64,000 nt of DNA from DAOMNN01 sp035443825 (GCA_035443825.1 DAOMNN010000010.1:4446-68445); one strand, 5' to 3'. Positions 32,819 to 41,698 are shown, numbered from the stretch's first letter. Notes: generated by a model from the letters alone, not told the origin. Translations and numbers: made by a program.

Positions 32819-33599
32819 GGTCCACCTCCTCCTCGCCGGTCGTCGGAAGCGTGCCCTCATCCTCGCTTCCGGCACCCTTCTCGGCCTTCGGTGCCAACAT
32901 CCGCGCAAGCAGGATACCGACCTCGTAGAGGACGATCATCGGGACCGCGAGCATGAACTGCGAAATCACGTCCGGCGGCGTGATGATCGCCGCGATGACG
33001 AAGGCCCCAACGATCAGATAAGGGCGGGCCTCCTTGAGCTTGGCGACGTCGACGACGCCCGCCTTCACCAGCAGGATGACCGCCACCGGCACTTCGAACG
33101 TGATGCCGAAGGCTACGAACAGGGTCATCACGAAAGACAGGTATTGCTCGATATCCGGGGCGGGCACGATACTCTTCGGCGCAAACTCCGCGATGAAACT
33201 GAAGACCGTGCCGAACACGAAGAAATAGCAGAAAGCCATCCCCGCCAGAAAGAGCAGTGTGCTGCCCAGCACGAGAGGCAGCCCGATGCGGCGTTCATGC
33301 GTATACAGACCCGGGGCGATAAAGGACCAGGCCTGATAAAGAACGAAAGGCAGGGCCAGAACGAAGGCGACCAGCAGCGTGACCTTGACGGGCACGAAGA
33401 ACGGTGTCACGACGCCCGTCGCGATCATGTTGGTGCCTTCGGGCAGGGTGTTCATCATCGGGAGCGCAAGGATGTCGTAGATATCTCCCGCCCACGGCAT
33501 CAGGACGACGAAGAACACGAGGATCGCGACGACGGCGCGCAGTACACGATCGCGAAGTTCGACCAGGTGTGAGATGAAAGTGTCCTGCGTGGTGCTCAT
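32814..33599 (-). CDS. tatC: Sec-independent translocase TatC
   Basis: 261 residues with six predicted membrane segments. The conserved cytoplasmic motifs FISHLVELRDRVLRA at the N-terminus and FIAPGLYTHERR (F and E residues for the twin-arginine site) are present. TatC with TatB forms the receptor for twin-arginine signal peptides of folded proteins. The acidic cytoplasmic tail (EKGAGSEDEG) is variable in the family. The start overlaps the tatB stop by 4 bp. Confidence 0.96.
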   Translation of the reverse strand: MSTTQDTFISHLVELRDRVLRAVVAILVFFVVLMPWAGDIYDILALPMMNTLPEGTNMIATGVVTPFFVPVKVTLLVAFVLALPFVLYQAWSFIAPGLYTHERRIGLPLVLGSTLLFLAGMAFCYFFVFGTVFSFIAEFAPKSIVPAPDIEQYLSFVMTLFVAFGITFEVPVAVILLVKAGVVDVAKLKEARPYLIVGAFVIAAIITPPDVISQFMLAVPMIVLYEVGILLARMLAPKAEKGAGSEDEGTLPTTGEEEVDR

Positions 33600-34105
33600 G
33601 CTTTTTCCGCTGGCTTGCCGGTCTCACCGGACGGGTCGAGACCGAGTTCCAGTTGCGGATCAGGGGCGCGCTTCACTGCATCGGCATCTCCAGCGGGCGC
33701 AGTCGCCTCGGGATCACCGCTTGCCACGGGCGAGAATCGGCCTTCGGACACCGGCACTCCGCCCTCCGGGAGGGCTCCCGGCGAAGCAGGCTTGTCGAGA
33801 TCGAGCGACACACCCTGCCTGATCTCGTCCGCCGTCTTTCCGACGTCGGACTCCACCTGCTCCATTTGAGTGCGCACTGTCGACTCGAGCTCGCGCGCCT
33901 GCTGCTCGACCTGCTGCTGGAGTTTCTTCAGATCCTCGAGCTGCATCTCGCGCGAGATATCCGACTTGACGTCGGACACGTAGCGCTGCAGCCTGCCCAG
34001 CAGATGACCCGCGGTACGCGCCACTTTCGGCAGGCGCTCCGGACCGACGACGATGAGGGCCACCAAGGCAACCAGCAGGAGTTCACTAAAACCGAAATCG
34101 AACAT
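33596..34105 (-). CDS. tatB: Sec-independent translocase TatB
   Basis: 169 residues. The N-terminal helix starts MFDFGFSELLLVALVALIVVGPERLP, with the TatB-specific Glu at position 8, the hinge GPERLP, and an amphipathic helix and long coiled-coil region (about 25-95) rich in Gln/Glu. The C-terminal half is low-complexity, rich in Pro, Asp and Gly, and variable. It binds TatC in the signal-peptide receptor. It is separated from tatA by 79 bp containing a strong hairpin. Confidence 0.94.
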   Translation of the reverse strand: MFDFGFSELLLVALVALIVVGPERLPKVARTAGHLLGRLQRYVSDVKSDISREMQLEDLKKLQQQVEQQARELESTVRTQMEQVESDVGKTADEIRQGVSLDLDKPASPGALPEGGVPVSEGRFSPVASGDPEATAPAGDADAVKRAPDPQLELGLDPSGETGKPAEKA

Positions 34106-34164
34106 GGATCAGCCAAGAGCACCAAAATAAAAGGGCGCAAACGGATCGCACCCCCTTGGACGAC

Positions 34165-34183
34165 GCGCGACGGATCGTCGCGT
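34165..34183 (-). other. Hairpin directly after tatA, before tatB
   Basis: CGCGACG and CGTCGCG (34166-34172 and 34176-34182) pair perfectly over 7 bp with a 3-base loop; a G-U pair extends it. It starts two bases after the tatA stop on the minus strand. No T-run follows, so it is not a classical terminator. A hairpin here could protect the 3' end of tatA mRNA, giving the TatA excess over TatB and TatC seen in Tat systems; that is inference. Confidence 0.5.
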
Positions 34184-34184
34184 A

Positions 34185-34415
34185 TCAGGAATTGACCTTG
34201 TCCGATTTCTCCCTGACTTCGGCATCGATGGTCTTCTCGCTGGAAATCCTGTTCTGCTCACCTTCCTCGGGTTTGTCCGCCTCCTTGATACCTTCCTTGA
34301 AGCCTTTGACCGCGCCACCGAGGTCCTGCCCGATATTGCGCAGTTTCTTGGTACCGAAGACCAGCACGACGATGACCAGCACCACCAGCCAGTGCCAGAT
34401 ACTGAATGAACCCAT
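34185..34415 (-). CDS. tatA: Sec-independent translocase TatA
   Basis: 76 residues: an N-terminal membrane helix (MGSFSIWHWLVVLVIVVLVF), the FGTKKLRNIG hinge with the conserved Phe-Gly and an amphipathic helix, then a charged tail. It oligomerises to form the translocation pathway for folded Tat substrates. It follows the HIT gene by 10 bp and leads the tatABC group. Confidence 0.95.
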   Translation of the reverse strand: MGSFSIWHWLVVLVIVVLVFGTKKLRNIGQDLGGAVKGFKEGIKEADKPEEGEQNRISSEKTIDAEVREKSDKVNS

Positions 34416-34425
34416 TACGCTCTCC

Positions 34426-34773
34426 TTAACGCTTCAACATGGGCGGCAGCGGCTCCGCTCCGCCGAGTATATGAATGTGTAGATGATACACCTCCTGCAA
34501 ACCCACACGTCCGGTGTTGATGATCGTTCGAAAGCCATCGCTGCATCCTTGTTCCCGGGCAAGCTTGCCGAGACTCGAGAACAACTTGCCCATCAATGCG
34601 GCGTGGGCAGGCTCGACCTCACTGAGCGAAGCGATGTGCAGCTTTGGTATCACCAGAAAATGGACCGGGGCAATCGGACGGATGTCGTGAAACGCCAGGA
34701 TGTCGTCGTCCTCGTATATCGTGCGCGCGGGGATCTCTCCAGCCACGATCCTGCAGAATATGCAGTCGCTCAT
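34426..34773 (-). CDS. HIT-family (HINT-like) nucleotide-binding protein
   Basis: 115 residues from the ATG at 34773, matching the family start MSDCIFCRIVAGEIPA. The zinc-type CxxC (C4, C7) and the histidine triad HLHIHIL near the C-terminus are intact. HINT proteins hydrolyse purine nucleoside phosphoramidates and adenylates. The position between hisE and tatA is the standard one in betaproteobacteria and indicates shared transcription, not a shared function. Confidence 0.94.
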   Translation of the reverse strand: MSDCIFCRIVAGEIPARTIYEDDDILAFHDIRPIAPVHFLVIPKLHIASLSEVEPAHAALMGKLFSSLGKLAREQGCSDGFRTIINTGRVGLQEVYHLHIHILGGAEPLPPMLKR

Positions 34774-34787
34774 ATTGCCTCCGACAC

Positions 34788-35114
34788 TCACTTGCTCGTC
34801 CGCGACCGTTTTTCGTCGATGCCCGACACGCCCTCGCGTCGCCTCAGTTCGGCCAGAATGTCGTCGACCGAGAGACCATTGTGTGCGAGCAGCACCAGGG
34901 AGTGGAACCACAGATCCGTCACCTCCCACACGAGATGGAGCCTGTCTCCATCCTTCGCGGCCATGATCGTTTCTGCCGCTTCTTCAGCGATCTTCTTGCA
35001 AATGGCGTCCGTCCCCTTGGCATAGAGGCTCGACACGTAGGATGAGTCGGGGTCGGCCTGCTTGCGCTCGGCAAGCGTCGCCGAGACGCGATGCAAGACT
35101 TCTATATCGATCAT
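34788..35114 (-). CDS. hisE: Phosphoribosyl-ATP pyrophosphatase
   Basis: 108 residues of the all-alpha NTP-PPase (MazG-like) fold with the metal-binding EExxE pattern in KIAEEAAETIMAA. It removes pyrophosphate from PR-ATP, the second step of histidine synthesis. It is a separate gene rather than a hisIE fusion, and overlaps the hisI stop by 4 bp. Confidence 0.95.
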   Translation of the reverse strand: MIDIEVLHRVSATLAERKQADPDSSYVSSLYAKGTDAICKKIAEEAAETIMAAKDGDRLHLVWEVTDLWFHSLVLLAHNGLSVDDILAELRRREGVSGIDEKRSRTSK

Positions 35115-35518
35115 TTGTAGATTTCCTCAGGTGCTTTCAAAACCGGCTCGACACTTTCCCATGCGCCGCCTGTTGCGAGATGGCGCTGAAAGAAACAGCT
35201 GTGCCGCCCGGTATGGCAGGCAATCCCGCCGACCTGCTCTACCTTGAGCAGTATCACGTCGTTGTCGCAATCAGTGCGGATCTCCACCACCTTCTGGATA
35301 TGCCCGGATTCCTCGCCCTTGTGCCACAACTTGCGGCGCGAGCGCGACCAATATACCGCTTCGCCGCTGTCTGCCGTGCGCGCCAGGGCGTCACGGTTCA
35401 TCCATGCGAACATGAGCACATCACCGCTGCCTGCTTCCTGTACGACCACGGGAACAAGACCGTGATCGTCCCACTTGATCTCATTGAGCCATTTCGTCGT
35501 TGGGGGTGCCTTCATCAC
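35111..35518 (-). CDS. hisI: Phosphoribosyl-AMP cyclohydrolase
   Basis: 135 residues, monofunctional. Zinc and magnesium residues are visible in DCDNDVILL and GIACHTGRHSCFF, together with the substrate motif SRRKLWHKGEESGH. It opens the adenine ring of PR-AMP. The 4-bp overlaps with hisF upstream and hisE downstream indicate translational coupling. Confidence 0.95.
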   Translation of the reverse strand: MMKAPPTTKWLNEIKWDDHGLVPVVVQEAGSGDVLMFAWMNRDALARTADSGEAVYWSRSRRKLWHKGEESGHIQKVVEIRTDCDNDVILLKVEQVGGIACHTGRHSCFFQRHLATGGAWESVEPVLKAPEEIYK

Positions 35519-36273
35519 AACCTCACTTCGATACCGCGACTTCGCATCAATTCCTTGGCCTCACGCACGGTATGCTCTCCGAAATGGAATATGCTCGCCG
35601 CCAGGACCGCATCGGCATGGCCCTGAGCGACGCCGTCCGCCAGATGCGCCAGCGTCCCGACACCGCCACTCGCGATCACCGGCACCGACACCGCGTCGGA
35701 TACCGCCCGGGTCAATTCCAGGTCGAACCCGCTGCGTGTCCCGTCGCGATCCATGCTCGTGAGCAGAATCTCGCCCGCCCCCAGTTCGACCACGTTTCGC
35801 GCCCATTCGATCACATCCAGGCCGGTCCTGTTGCGACCCCCATGGGTGAACACCTCCCACTTCCCGGGGGCCACGCACTTTGCGTCGATTGCGACGACGA
35901 TGCACTGGCTGCCGACCTTGCCCGCTGCATCCGCGACGATCTGCGGACTATTCACGGCCGCAGTGTTGATGCTGACCTTGTCCGCGCCGGCATTCAGGAG
36001 GCGACGCACATCGGCGACCGAGCGCACGCCGCCACCGACCGTGAGCGGGATGAAGACCTGCTCGGCTACCTGTTCGACGACATGGATGATGATATCGCGT
36101 GCGTCCGAACTCGCGGTGATGTCCAGAAACGTGATCTCGTCCGCGCCCTGCTCGTCATAGCGGCGTGCGATCTCGATCGGGTCTCCCGCATCGCGCAACT
36201 CGATGAAGTTAACACCTTTGACGACTCGTCCGGCGTTGACATCCAGGCACGGGATGATGCGCTTGGCAAGCAT
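35515..36273 (-). CDS. hisF: Imidazole glycerol phosphate synthase subunit HisF
   Basis: 252 residues, (beta/alpha)8 barrel. It has the family start MLAKRIIPCLDVNAGRVVKG with catalytic D11, the second catalytic Asp in VVAIDAK, and phosphate sites in GGGVRS and ASGGVG. It takes ammonia from HisH to make imidazole glycerol phosphate and AICAR. Its start overlaps the hisA stop by one base (TGATG). Confidence 0.97.
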   Translation of the reverse strand: MLAKRIIPCLDVNAGRVVKGVNFIELRDAGDPIEIARRYDEQGADEITFLDITASSDARDIIIHVVEQVAEQVFIPLTVGGGVRSVADVRRLLNAGADKVSINTAAVNSPQIVADAAGKVGSQCIVVAIDAKCVAPGKWEVFTHGGRNRTGLDVIEWARNVVELGAGEILLTSMDRDGTRSGFDLELTRAVSDAVSVPVIASGGVGTLAHLADGVAQGHADAVLAASIFHFGEHTVREAKELMRSRGIEVRL

Positions 36274-37022
36274 CAGCCGGGCTCACCGTTGAGTTCGTCC
36301 GCGCGCGCCTGAGCTGCCGCAAAATTCAGCGTCCCTTCGTAGATCGCACGACCGGTGATCGCACCCATGATGCCTTCGTCCTCGACCGCGCACAGCGCCT
36401 CGATGTCCGCCAGGGTCGCAATGCCGCCGCTGGCGATGACCGGAATACGCAATGCCTGCGCCAGGCGCACGGTGGCCTCCACATTCACCCCGGAAAGCAT
36501 GCCGTCACGTCCGATATCCGTATAGACGACGGCTTCCACCCCGTAGTCCTCATACTTCTTCGCCAGATCGATCACGTCATGGCCAGTCATCTTGGACCAG
36601 CCGTCGGTGGCGACCTTGCCGTCCCGTGCATCCAGCCCGACGATCACGTGGCCGGGAAACGCACTGCAGGCATCGTGGAGGAAGCCCGGATTCTTCACCG
36701 CGGCTGTACCGATGATCACATACGAGATGCCGCTGTCGAGGTAGGCCTCGATGGTGTCGAGATCACGTATGCCGCCACCCAGTTGTACCGGCATGTCGTC
36801 ACCGACCTCACCCACGATCGCCCTGATCGCAGCTTCGTTCCTGGGCTTGCCGGCAAATGCTCCGTTGAGATCCACCAGATGCAATCGGCGCGCACCCTGT
36901 TCCAGCCAATGCCGCGCCATCGCTGCCGGGTCTTCCGAAAACACTGTGGCGTCGTTCATTTCGCCCTGCTTCAGGCGCACGCAGTGGCCGTCCTTTAGAT
37001 CGATGGCGGGAATAAGCAGCAT
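36273..37022 (-). CDS. hisA: Phosphoribosylformimino-5-aminoimidazole carboxamide ribotide isomerase
   Basis: 249 residues, a barrel related to HisF. Catalytic D8 lies in MLLIPAIDLKDGHCVRL and the second Asp in VGLDARDGKVATDGW; phosphate sites are GGGIRD and ASGGI. It catalyses the Amadori isomerisation of ProFAR. It lies 49 bp downstream of hisH. Confidence 0.97.
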   Translation of the reverse strand: MLLIPAIDLKDGHCVRLKQGEMNDATVFSEDPAAMARHWLEQGARRLHLVDLNGAFAGKPRNEAAIRAIVGEVGDDMPVQLGGGIRDLDTIEAYLDSGISYVIIGTAAVKNPGFLHDACSAFPGHVIVGLDARDGKVATDGWSKMTGHDVIDLAKKYEDYGVEAVVYTDIGRDGMLSGVNVEATVRLAQALRIPVIASGGIATLADIEALCAVEDEGIMGAITGRAIYEGTLNFAAAQARADELNGEPG

Positions 37023-37071
37023 AAGCGGATCAGGATCGTGGTTGGTGGAGAAAGGTCATTGCCCGCGGGAC

Positions 37072-37713
37072 TCACGGCACCCAGCGTACGAAATTGGCGA
37101 GTAGACGCAAACCTGCCCATGCGCTCTTCTCGGGATGGAACTGGACCGCAAAGATATTATCCCGCGCGACCGCACTGGTAAACCTCGATCCGTAGTCCGT
37201 GTCCGCAACGATCAACTCGGGCAATGACGGCACGACGTGATAACTATGCACGAAATAGAAGCGCTCACCGTCGGGAATGCCTTCCCACAACGAGTGCTCC
37301 CGACACTGCCGGATCTGGTTCCAGCCCATGTGCGGGACCTTGAGATGGCCGCCATCGGCCGTTCGCATCGTTTCCGCAGCCGGAAAGCGAACGACCTCGC
37401 CCGGGAGGATGCCGAGACCGGGAACGTTCCCTTCCTCACTGTGCGCAAACAACATCTGCTGGCCGATGCAGATGCCCAGAAAAGGCTTGTTCGCAGCCGC
37501 GTCCAACACGGCCTCCCGGAGTCCGCCCGCGTCCAGCTCACGCATGCAGTCCGGCATCGCACCCTGGCCCGGAAACACGACCCGGGAGGCGGCAGCCACC
37601 ACCGCCGGGTCGGACGTCACGACGACGCGTCGCTCCGGGGCGACATGTTCGATCGCCTTGGAAACAGAGCGCAGGTTGCCCATGCCATAGTCGATGATGG
37701 CGACATCGGTCAT
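37072..37713 (-). CDS. hisH: Imidazole glycerol phosphate synthase subunit HisH
   Basis: 213 residues, class I glutamine amidotransferase with nucleophile C82 in GICIGQQMLF and His/Glu in VQFHPEKSAW. It releases ammonia for HisF. The PGQGAMPDCM oxyanion region is intact. It is separated by 44 bp from hisB. Confidence 0.97.
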   Translation of the reverse strand: MTDVAIIDYGMGNLRSVSKAIEHVAPERRVVVTSDPAVVAAASRVVFPGQGAMPDCMRELDAGGLREAVLDAAANKPFLGICIGQQMLFAHSEEGNVPGLGILPGEVVRFPAAETMRTADGGHLKVPHMGWNQIRQCREHSLWEGIPDGERFYFVHSYHVVPSLPELIVADTDYGSRFTSAVARDNIFAVQFHPEKSAWAGLRLLANFVRWVP

Positions 37714-37757
37714 TACAGGTTCACTCTCATGAGTTCAGGAACAGAGACGCGATGCCC

Positions 37758-38345
37758 TCAGAGTGCACCCTTGGTCGATGGAATCGCGCCCGCGGCGCGC
37801 TCATCGCGCTCGGCGGCCATCCGCAAGGCCCGTCCAAATGCCTTGAAGATCGTTTCACACTGGTGATGCGCGTTGTCGCCGCGGAGATTGTCCACGTGCA
37901 GCGTGACGCCGGCGTGATTCACGAAGCCCTGGAAGAACTCCCGTGCCAGGTCGACATCGAAGCTCCCGATGCGGGCACGAGTGTAATTGACGAAATAGTG
38001 AAGCCCGGGACGCCCGGAGAAGTCCACGACGACGCGCGACAAGGCTTCGTCCAGCGGCACATACGCATGTCCGTAGCGGCGGATGCCCTTCTTGTCCCCG
38101 AGCGCCTTCGCAAATGCCTGGCCGAGGGTGATGCCCACGTCCTCGACGGTGTGGTGATCATCGATGTGTGTGTCGCCGCTTGCCTTGACCTCGAGGTCGA
38201 GTGCGCCGTGCCGTGCGATCTGGTCGAGCATGTGGTCGAGAAAGGGCACGCCGGTACTCAGACTGGCCGTGCCGTTGCCGTCCAGATCGAGCTTGACGGT
38301 GATCCGGGTTTCGAGGGTATCCCGACTGACTTCTACCTGCCGCAT
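37758..38345 (-). CDS. hisB: Imidazoleglycerol-phosphate dehydratase
   Basis: 195 residues from the ATG at 38345, the typical monofunctional IGPD with no phosphatase domain. Manganese-binding motifs are FLDHMLDQIARHG, DDHHTVED, FFQGFVNHAGVTLH and GDNAHHQCETIFKA. The open frame extends to 38468 but the extra part is unlike the family. It is divergent from hisC, with 140 bp between their starts. Confidence 0.96.
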   Translation of the reverse strand: MRQVEVSRDTLETRITVKLDLDGNGTASLSTGVPFLDHMLDQIARHGALDLEVKASGDTHIDDHHTVEDVGITLGQAFAKALGDKKGIRRYGHAYVPLDEALSRVVVDFSGRPGLHYFVNYTRARIGSFDVDLAREFFQGFVNHAGVTLHVDNLRGDNAHHQCETIFKAFGRALRMAAERDERAAGAIPSTKGAL

Positions 38346-38485
38346 GTCGTTCCGACCACAGTTTGAAGGAAAGAATGGCCAAATGGCGTGCTTACCGTGC
38401 CATGATACCATCGCATCCCGGTCGGGCAGCAATCCCCTGCCCGACACGAATTTCCGTTGCCCACCCATCTGGATCCGACACCTCG

Positions 38486-39565
38486 ATGAGCCGATTCTGG
38501 AGCCCCGTCGTCCGCGACCTGAAACCCTACGTCCCGGGTGAACAACCCACCCTGGACAACCTGGTCAAGCTCAACACCAACGAACACCCGTTCGGCCCTT
38601 CTCCGCGCGCCCTCGCTGCCATTTGCGACGAGACGAGCGAAAGCCTTCGACTCTATCCGGATCCGAATGCCGAGCGCCTCAAGAGGGCGTTGGGGATGCG
38701 TTTTGGCGTCGACGCGACGCGCATCTTCGTCGGTAACGGCTCGGACGAAGTCCTCGCCCACGTTTTCCTCGCCCTGCTGCGTCACGATCGGCCACTGTGG
38801 TTTCCCGACATCACCTATAGTTTCTATCCGGTCTATTGCGGGCTGTACGGAATCGCATACGAAACCATCGCTCTCGACACGGATTACCGGATCGACCCGC
38901 TGGATTATCTTCCCCGGGACGGCCGTGTCGCGGGAGGAATCATCTTCGCCAATCCGAATGCACCGACCGGATGTTTCATGCCCTTGGTCGATGTCGAACG
39001 TATCGTCTCCGGCAATCCCGACTGCGTGGTTGTGGTCGACGAAGCATATGTCGATTTCGGAGGGGAAAGCGCAGTCCGCCTCACGGACCGCTATCCGAAC
39101 CTGCTGGTCGTCCACACCTTTTCGAAATCCCGTTCCCTCGCCGGCCTGCGCGTCGGATATGCAATCGGTAATTCCGAACTGATCGAGGCTCTCGAACGGG
39201 TGAAGAACAGCTTCAACTCCTATCCACTCGACCGTCTCGCGATTGCCGGCGCAGTCGCTTCGGTCGAGGACGAGGAGCATTTCCGGGAGAACTGCGGCAA
39301 GGTGATCGCGCTTCGCGAAGCCTTGGTGTCAGAGCTTTCCGGGCTGGGTTTCGATGTGCTGCCCTCCGCGGCGAACTTCGTCTTCGCCCGTCACCCGGGG
39401 CGCGACGCCGCGGCGCTTGCCGCATCGCTGCGCGGGCGTGCCATCATCGTGCGTCACTTCGCCAAGCCGCGCATCGACCAGTTCCTGCGGATCACGGTCG
39501 GCACGGCCGGGCAATGTGACAAATTGATCAGCGCATTGAGGGACATCCTCGGCTCCCGGGGGTAA
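38486..39565 (+). CDS. hisC: Histidinol-phosphate aminotransferase
   Basis: 359 residues from the ATG at 38486. Fold-type I PLP enzyme with the motifs KLNTNEHPFGPSP, FVGNGSDEVL, ANPNAPTGCF, VVDEAYVDFGG and the PLP lysine in HTFSKSRSLAGLRVGYAIG. It transaminates imidazole acetol phosphate. It lies exactly between hisD and hisB but on the opposite strand to the rest of the operon, so it needs its own promoter in the 140 bp shared with hisB. No strong Shine-Dalgarno sequence is visible. Confidence 0.95.
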   Translation: MSRFWSPVVRDLKPYVPGEQPTLDNLVKLNTNEHPFGPSPRALAAICDETSESLRLYPDPNAERLKRALGMRFGVDATRIFVGNGSDEVLAHVFLALLRHDRPLWFPDITYSFYPVYCGLYGIAYETIALDTDYRIDPLDYLPRDGRVAGGIIFANPNAPTGCFMPLVDVERIVSGNPDCVVVVDEAYVDFGGESAVRLTDRYPNLLVVHTFSKSRSLAGLRVGYAIGNSELIEALERVKNSFNSYPLDRLAIAGAVASVEDEEHFRENCGKVIALREALVSELSGLGFDVLPSAANFVFARHPGRDAAALAASLRGRAIIVRHFAKPRIDQFLRITVGTAGQCDKLISALRDILGSRG

Positions 39566-39608
39566 GCGTCCACATCCGGCTGCGCGACAAGACGCCGGCA
39601 ATCGGTCT

Positions 39609-40919
39609 TCACTTGCGCAGACGCATCTCCGCCGAACGTGCGTGAGCCTGCAATCCTTCGCCGTGAGCGAGGATCGAGGCGACCCTCCCGAGCGATTGCG
39701 CACCAGCCTCCGATATTTCGATGATGCTGGTGCGTTTCTGGAAATCGTACACCCCGAGCGGCGACGAGAAGCGCGCACTGCGCATCGTGGGCAGGACGTG
39801 ATTGGGGCCGGCACAGTAGTCGCCCAGCGCCTCGACCGACCAGTGGCCAACGAAGATCGCACCGGCGTGGCGGATGTGATCGATCCACTGACGGGCATCG
39901 TCGAGCGCCAGCTCGAGGTGCTCTGGCGCGATGCGGTTCGCGAGGGCACACGCCTGCGCGATGCTTTCCACATGGATCAGTGCGCCCCGATTGGCCAGCG
40001 ATGCCGCAATGGTTTCGCGCCTTGGCATCGTCGGAAGCAGTCTGTCGATGCTTGCCGCCACGGCGTCGATGAAGTCGCGATCCGTACACAGCAGGATCGA
40101 CTGCGCAAGTTCGTCGTGCTCGGCCTGGGCGAAAAGGTCCATCGCGACCCAGTCCGGATCTCCACTCCCGTCGGAGATGATCAGGACCTCGGAAGGCCCC
40201 GCGACCATGTCGATCCCCACTGTACCGAACACGCGCCGCTTGGCTTCGGCAACATAGGCGTTACCCGGACCGACGATCTTGTCCACCTGCGGCAGGGTCT
40301 GCGTCCCATAGGCCAGTGCCGCTACGGCCTGAGCACCACCGATGGTGAATACCCGGTCGACTCCGGTGATCGCCGCCGCCGCCAGTACCAACGGATTCTT
40401 CTCGCCGCGCGGCGTGGGCACGACCATGATCAGTTCGCCCACGCCGGCGACCTTGGCGGGGATTGCATTCATCAGCACCGAGCTGGGGTACGCCGCGCGG
40501 CCACCCGGCACATACAGGCCGACGCGATCGAGCGGCGTCACCTTCTGACCGAGTCGCGTGCCGTCACTCTCGGTGTAGTCCCACGAGGATGACAGCTGGC
40601 GCTCGTGATAGAGGCGTACCCGATCCGCCGCGATCCGCAGCGCCTCCCGGCGCTCGATCGAGAGACTGTCGAGGGCGGCGGTCAGCTCCGTTCTGGACAG
40701 TTCCAGCTCTGCCATCGAACCGGCATCCACGTGATCGAAGCGACGCGTGTACTCGAGTACCGCGGCATCACCCATGGCGCGCACCGCATGCAGGATTTCG
40801 GTGACGGCCTGACCGATACGCTCATCGGCGCCCCCCTCGAAGGCGAGCAGCGCGTCCAGCGTCGTCAGAAACTCCGGCTCACGGACATCAAGTCGGCGGA
40901 TCGTTTCGATTCCGTTCAT
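39609..40919 (-). CDS. hisD: Histidinol dehydrogenase
   Basis: 436 residues from the ATG at 40919. Motifs are LYVPGGRAAYPSSVLMNAIPAKVAGV, GGAQAVAALAYGT, KIVGPGNAYVAEAKR, GIDMVAGPSEVLII and FAQAEHDELAQSIL, with the catalytic and zinc His/Asp residues in NRIAPEHLEL and GDYCAGPNHVLPT. It oxidises histidinol to histidine with two NAD+. Its start overlaps the hisG stop by 4 bp (ATGA). hisC on the other strand ends 43 bp from its stop. Confidence 0.97.
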   Translation of the reverse strand: MNGIETIRRLDVREPEFLTTLDALLAFEGGADERIGQAVTEILHAVRAMGDAAVLEYTRRFDHVDAGSMAELELSRTELTAALDSLSIERREALRIAADRVRLYHERQLSSSWDYTESDGTRLGQKVTPLDRVGLYVPGGRAAYPSSVLMNAIPAKVAGVGELIMVVPTPRGEKNPLVLAAAAITGVDRVFTIGGAQAVAALAYGTQTLPQVDKIVGPGNAYVAEAKRRVFGTVGIDMVAGPSEVLIISDGSGDPDWVAMDLFAQAEHDELAQSILLCTDRDFIDAVAASIDRLLPTMPRRETIAASLANRGALIHVESIAQACALANRIAPEHLELALDDARQWIDHIRHAGAIFVGHWSVEALGDYCAGPNHVLPTMRSARFSSPLGVYDFQKRTSIIEISEAGAQSLGRVASILAHGEGLQAHARSAEMRLRK

Positions 40920-41557
40920 GTCACGGCCCCGGCGAACGCCTCGAGCACCGGCTGCACCAGCTCGCGCTTGAGCTTGAGCGAAGCCTGATTCACTATCAGA
41001 CGGGAACTGATCGACATGATCTGTTCCACTTCCACCAGATTGTTCGCACGCAGGGTGCCGCCGCTGGACACGAGATCGACGATCGCATCGGCCAATCCGA
41101 CCAGCGGTGCGAGCTCCATCGACCCGTAGAGCTTGATCAGATCGACGTGCACGCCCTTCTCGGCAAAGTGCGCCTTGGCGCTGTTGATGTACTTGGTCGC
41201 GACACGTATCCGCCCGCCGGGTCGCGACACCGCGGCGTAGTCGAAGCCCTCGCGCGTCGCCACGCAAAGCCTGCACCGCGCGATGCCGAGATCGAGTGGT
41301 TGATAGAGGCCGTATCCGCCATGCTCGAGCAGGACATCCTTGCCGGCGATACCCAGGTCGGCGGCACCATATTGAACGTAGGTCGGCGTATCGCTTGCAC
41401 GCACGATCACCAGACGCACATCGGGGCGGTTGGTACCGATGATCAGCTTGCGCGAGGTTTCCGGGTCATCGGTCGGCACGATCCCCGCTGCCGCAAGGAG
41501 CGGCAGGGTTTCCTCGAAGATTCGGCCCTTGGAAAGGGCAAGGGTGATGCTGGACAC
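40916..41557 (-). CDS. hisG: ATP phosphoribosyltransferase catalytic subunit (short form)
   Basis: 213 residues, the short HisG without the C-terminal regulatory ACT-like domain; the PRPP loop LVSSGGTLRANNL is present. Short HisG works in a hetero-octamer with HisZ, and no hisZ lies in this window, which is usual for betaproteobacteria. It catalyses the first step of histidine synthesis. It is the first gene of the minus-strand his operon. On that strand TACAAT about 40 bp upstream is a possible -10, without a clear -35. Confidence 0.96.
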   Translation of the reverse strand: MSSITLALSKGRIFEETLPLLAAAGIVPTDDPETSRKLIIGTNRPDVRLVIVRASDTPTYVQYGAADLGIAGKDVLLEHGGYGLYQPLDLGIARCRLCVATREGFDYAAVSRPGGRIRVATKYINSAKAHFAEKGVHVDLIKLYGSMELAPLVGLADAIVDLVSSGGTLRANNLVEVEQIMSISSRLIVNQASLKLKRELVQPVLEAFAGAVT

Positions 41558-41630
41558 GAAAGCATTGCCTTGAAGAATTCGGACGGGCCCAATTGTAACC
41601 CGGCCGGCGCCATGTTAGGCTTCATGCTCT

Positions 41631-41667
41631 GGCTGAGCCGCCCACGGCGGACTCAGCCTTTTCTATT
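41631..41667 (+). terminator. Intrinsic-terminator-like hairpin in the rnk leader
   Basis: On the plus strand GGCTGAGCCGCC (41631-41642), CAC, then GGCGG-A-CTCAGCC (41646-41658) pair over 12 bp with one bulged A, followed by TTTTCTATT and, a little later, a run of six T. The rnk ATG is only 41 bases beyond the stem. No plus-strand gene lies directly upstream (hisG is on the minus strand), so the structure is either an attenuator in the rnk leader or the end of an unseen short transcript. Confidence 0.65.
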
Positions 41668-41698
41668 GCTCCCGTCGTTTTTTCCGGAAAGACAAGTC

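Noticed and set aside
40916..41557. Truncated HisG
   Set aside because: The length of 213 residues is the regular short form that uses HisZ, not a broken long form.
41558..41698. A histidine leader peptide before hisG, by analogy with the trp leader
   Set aside because: No run of His codons in a short frame was found on the minus strand upstream of hisG.
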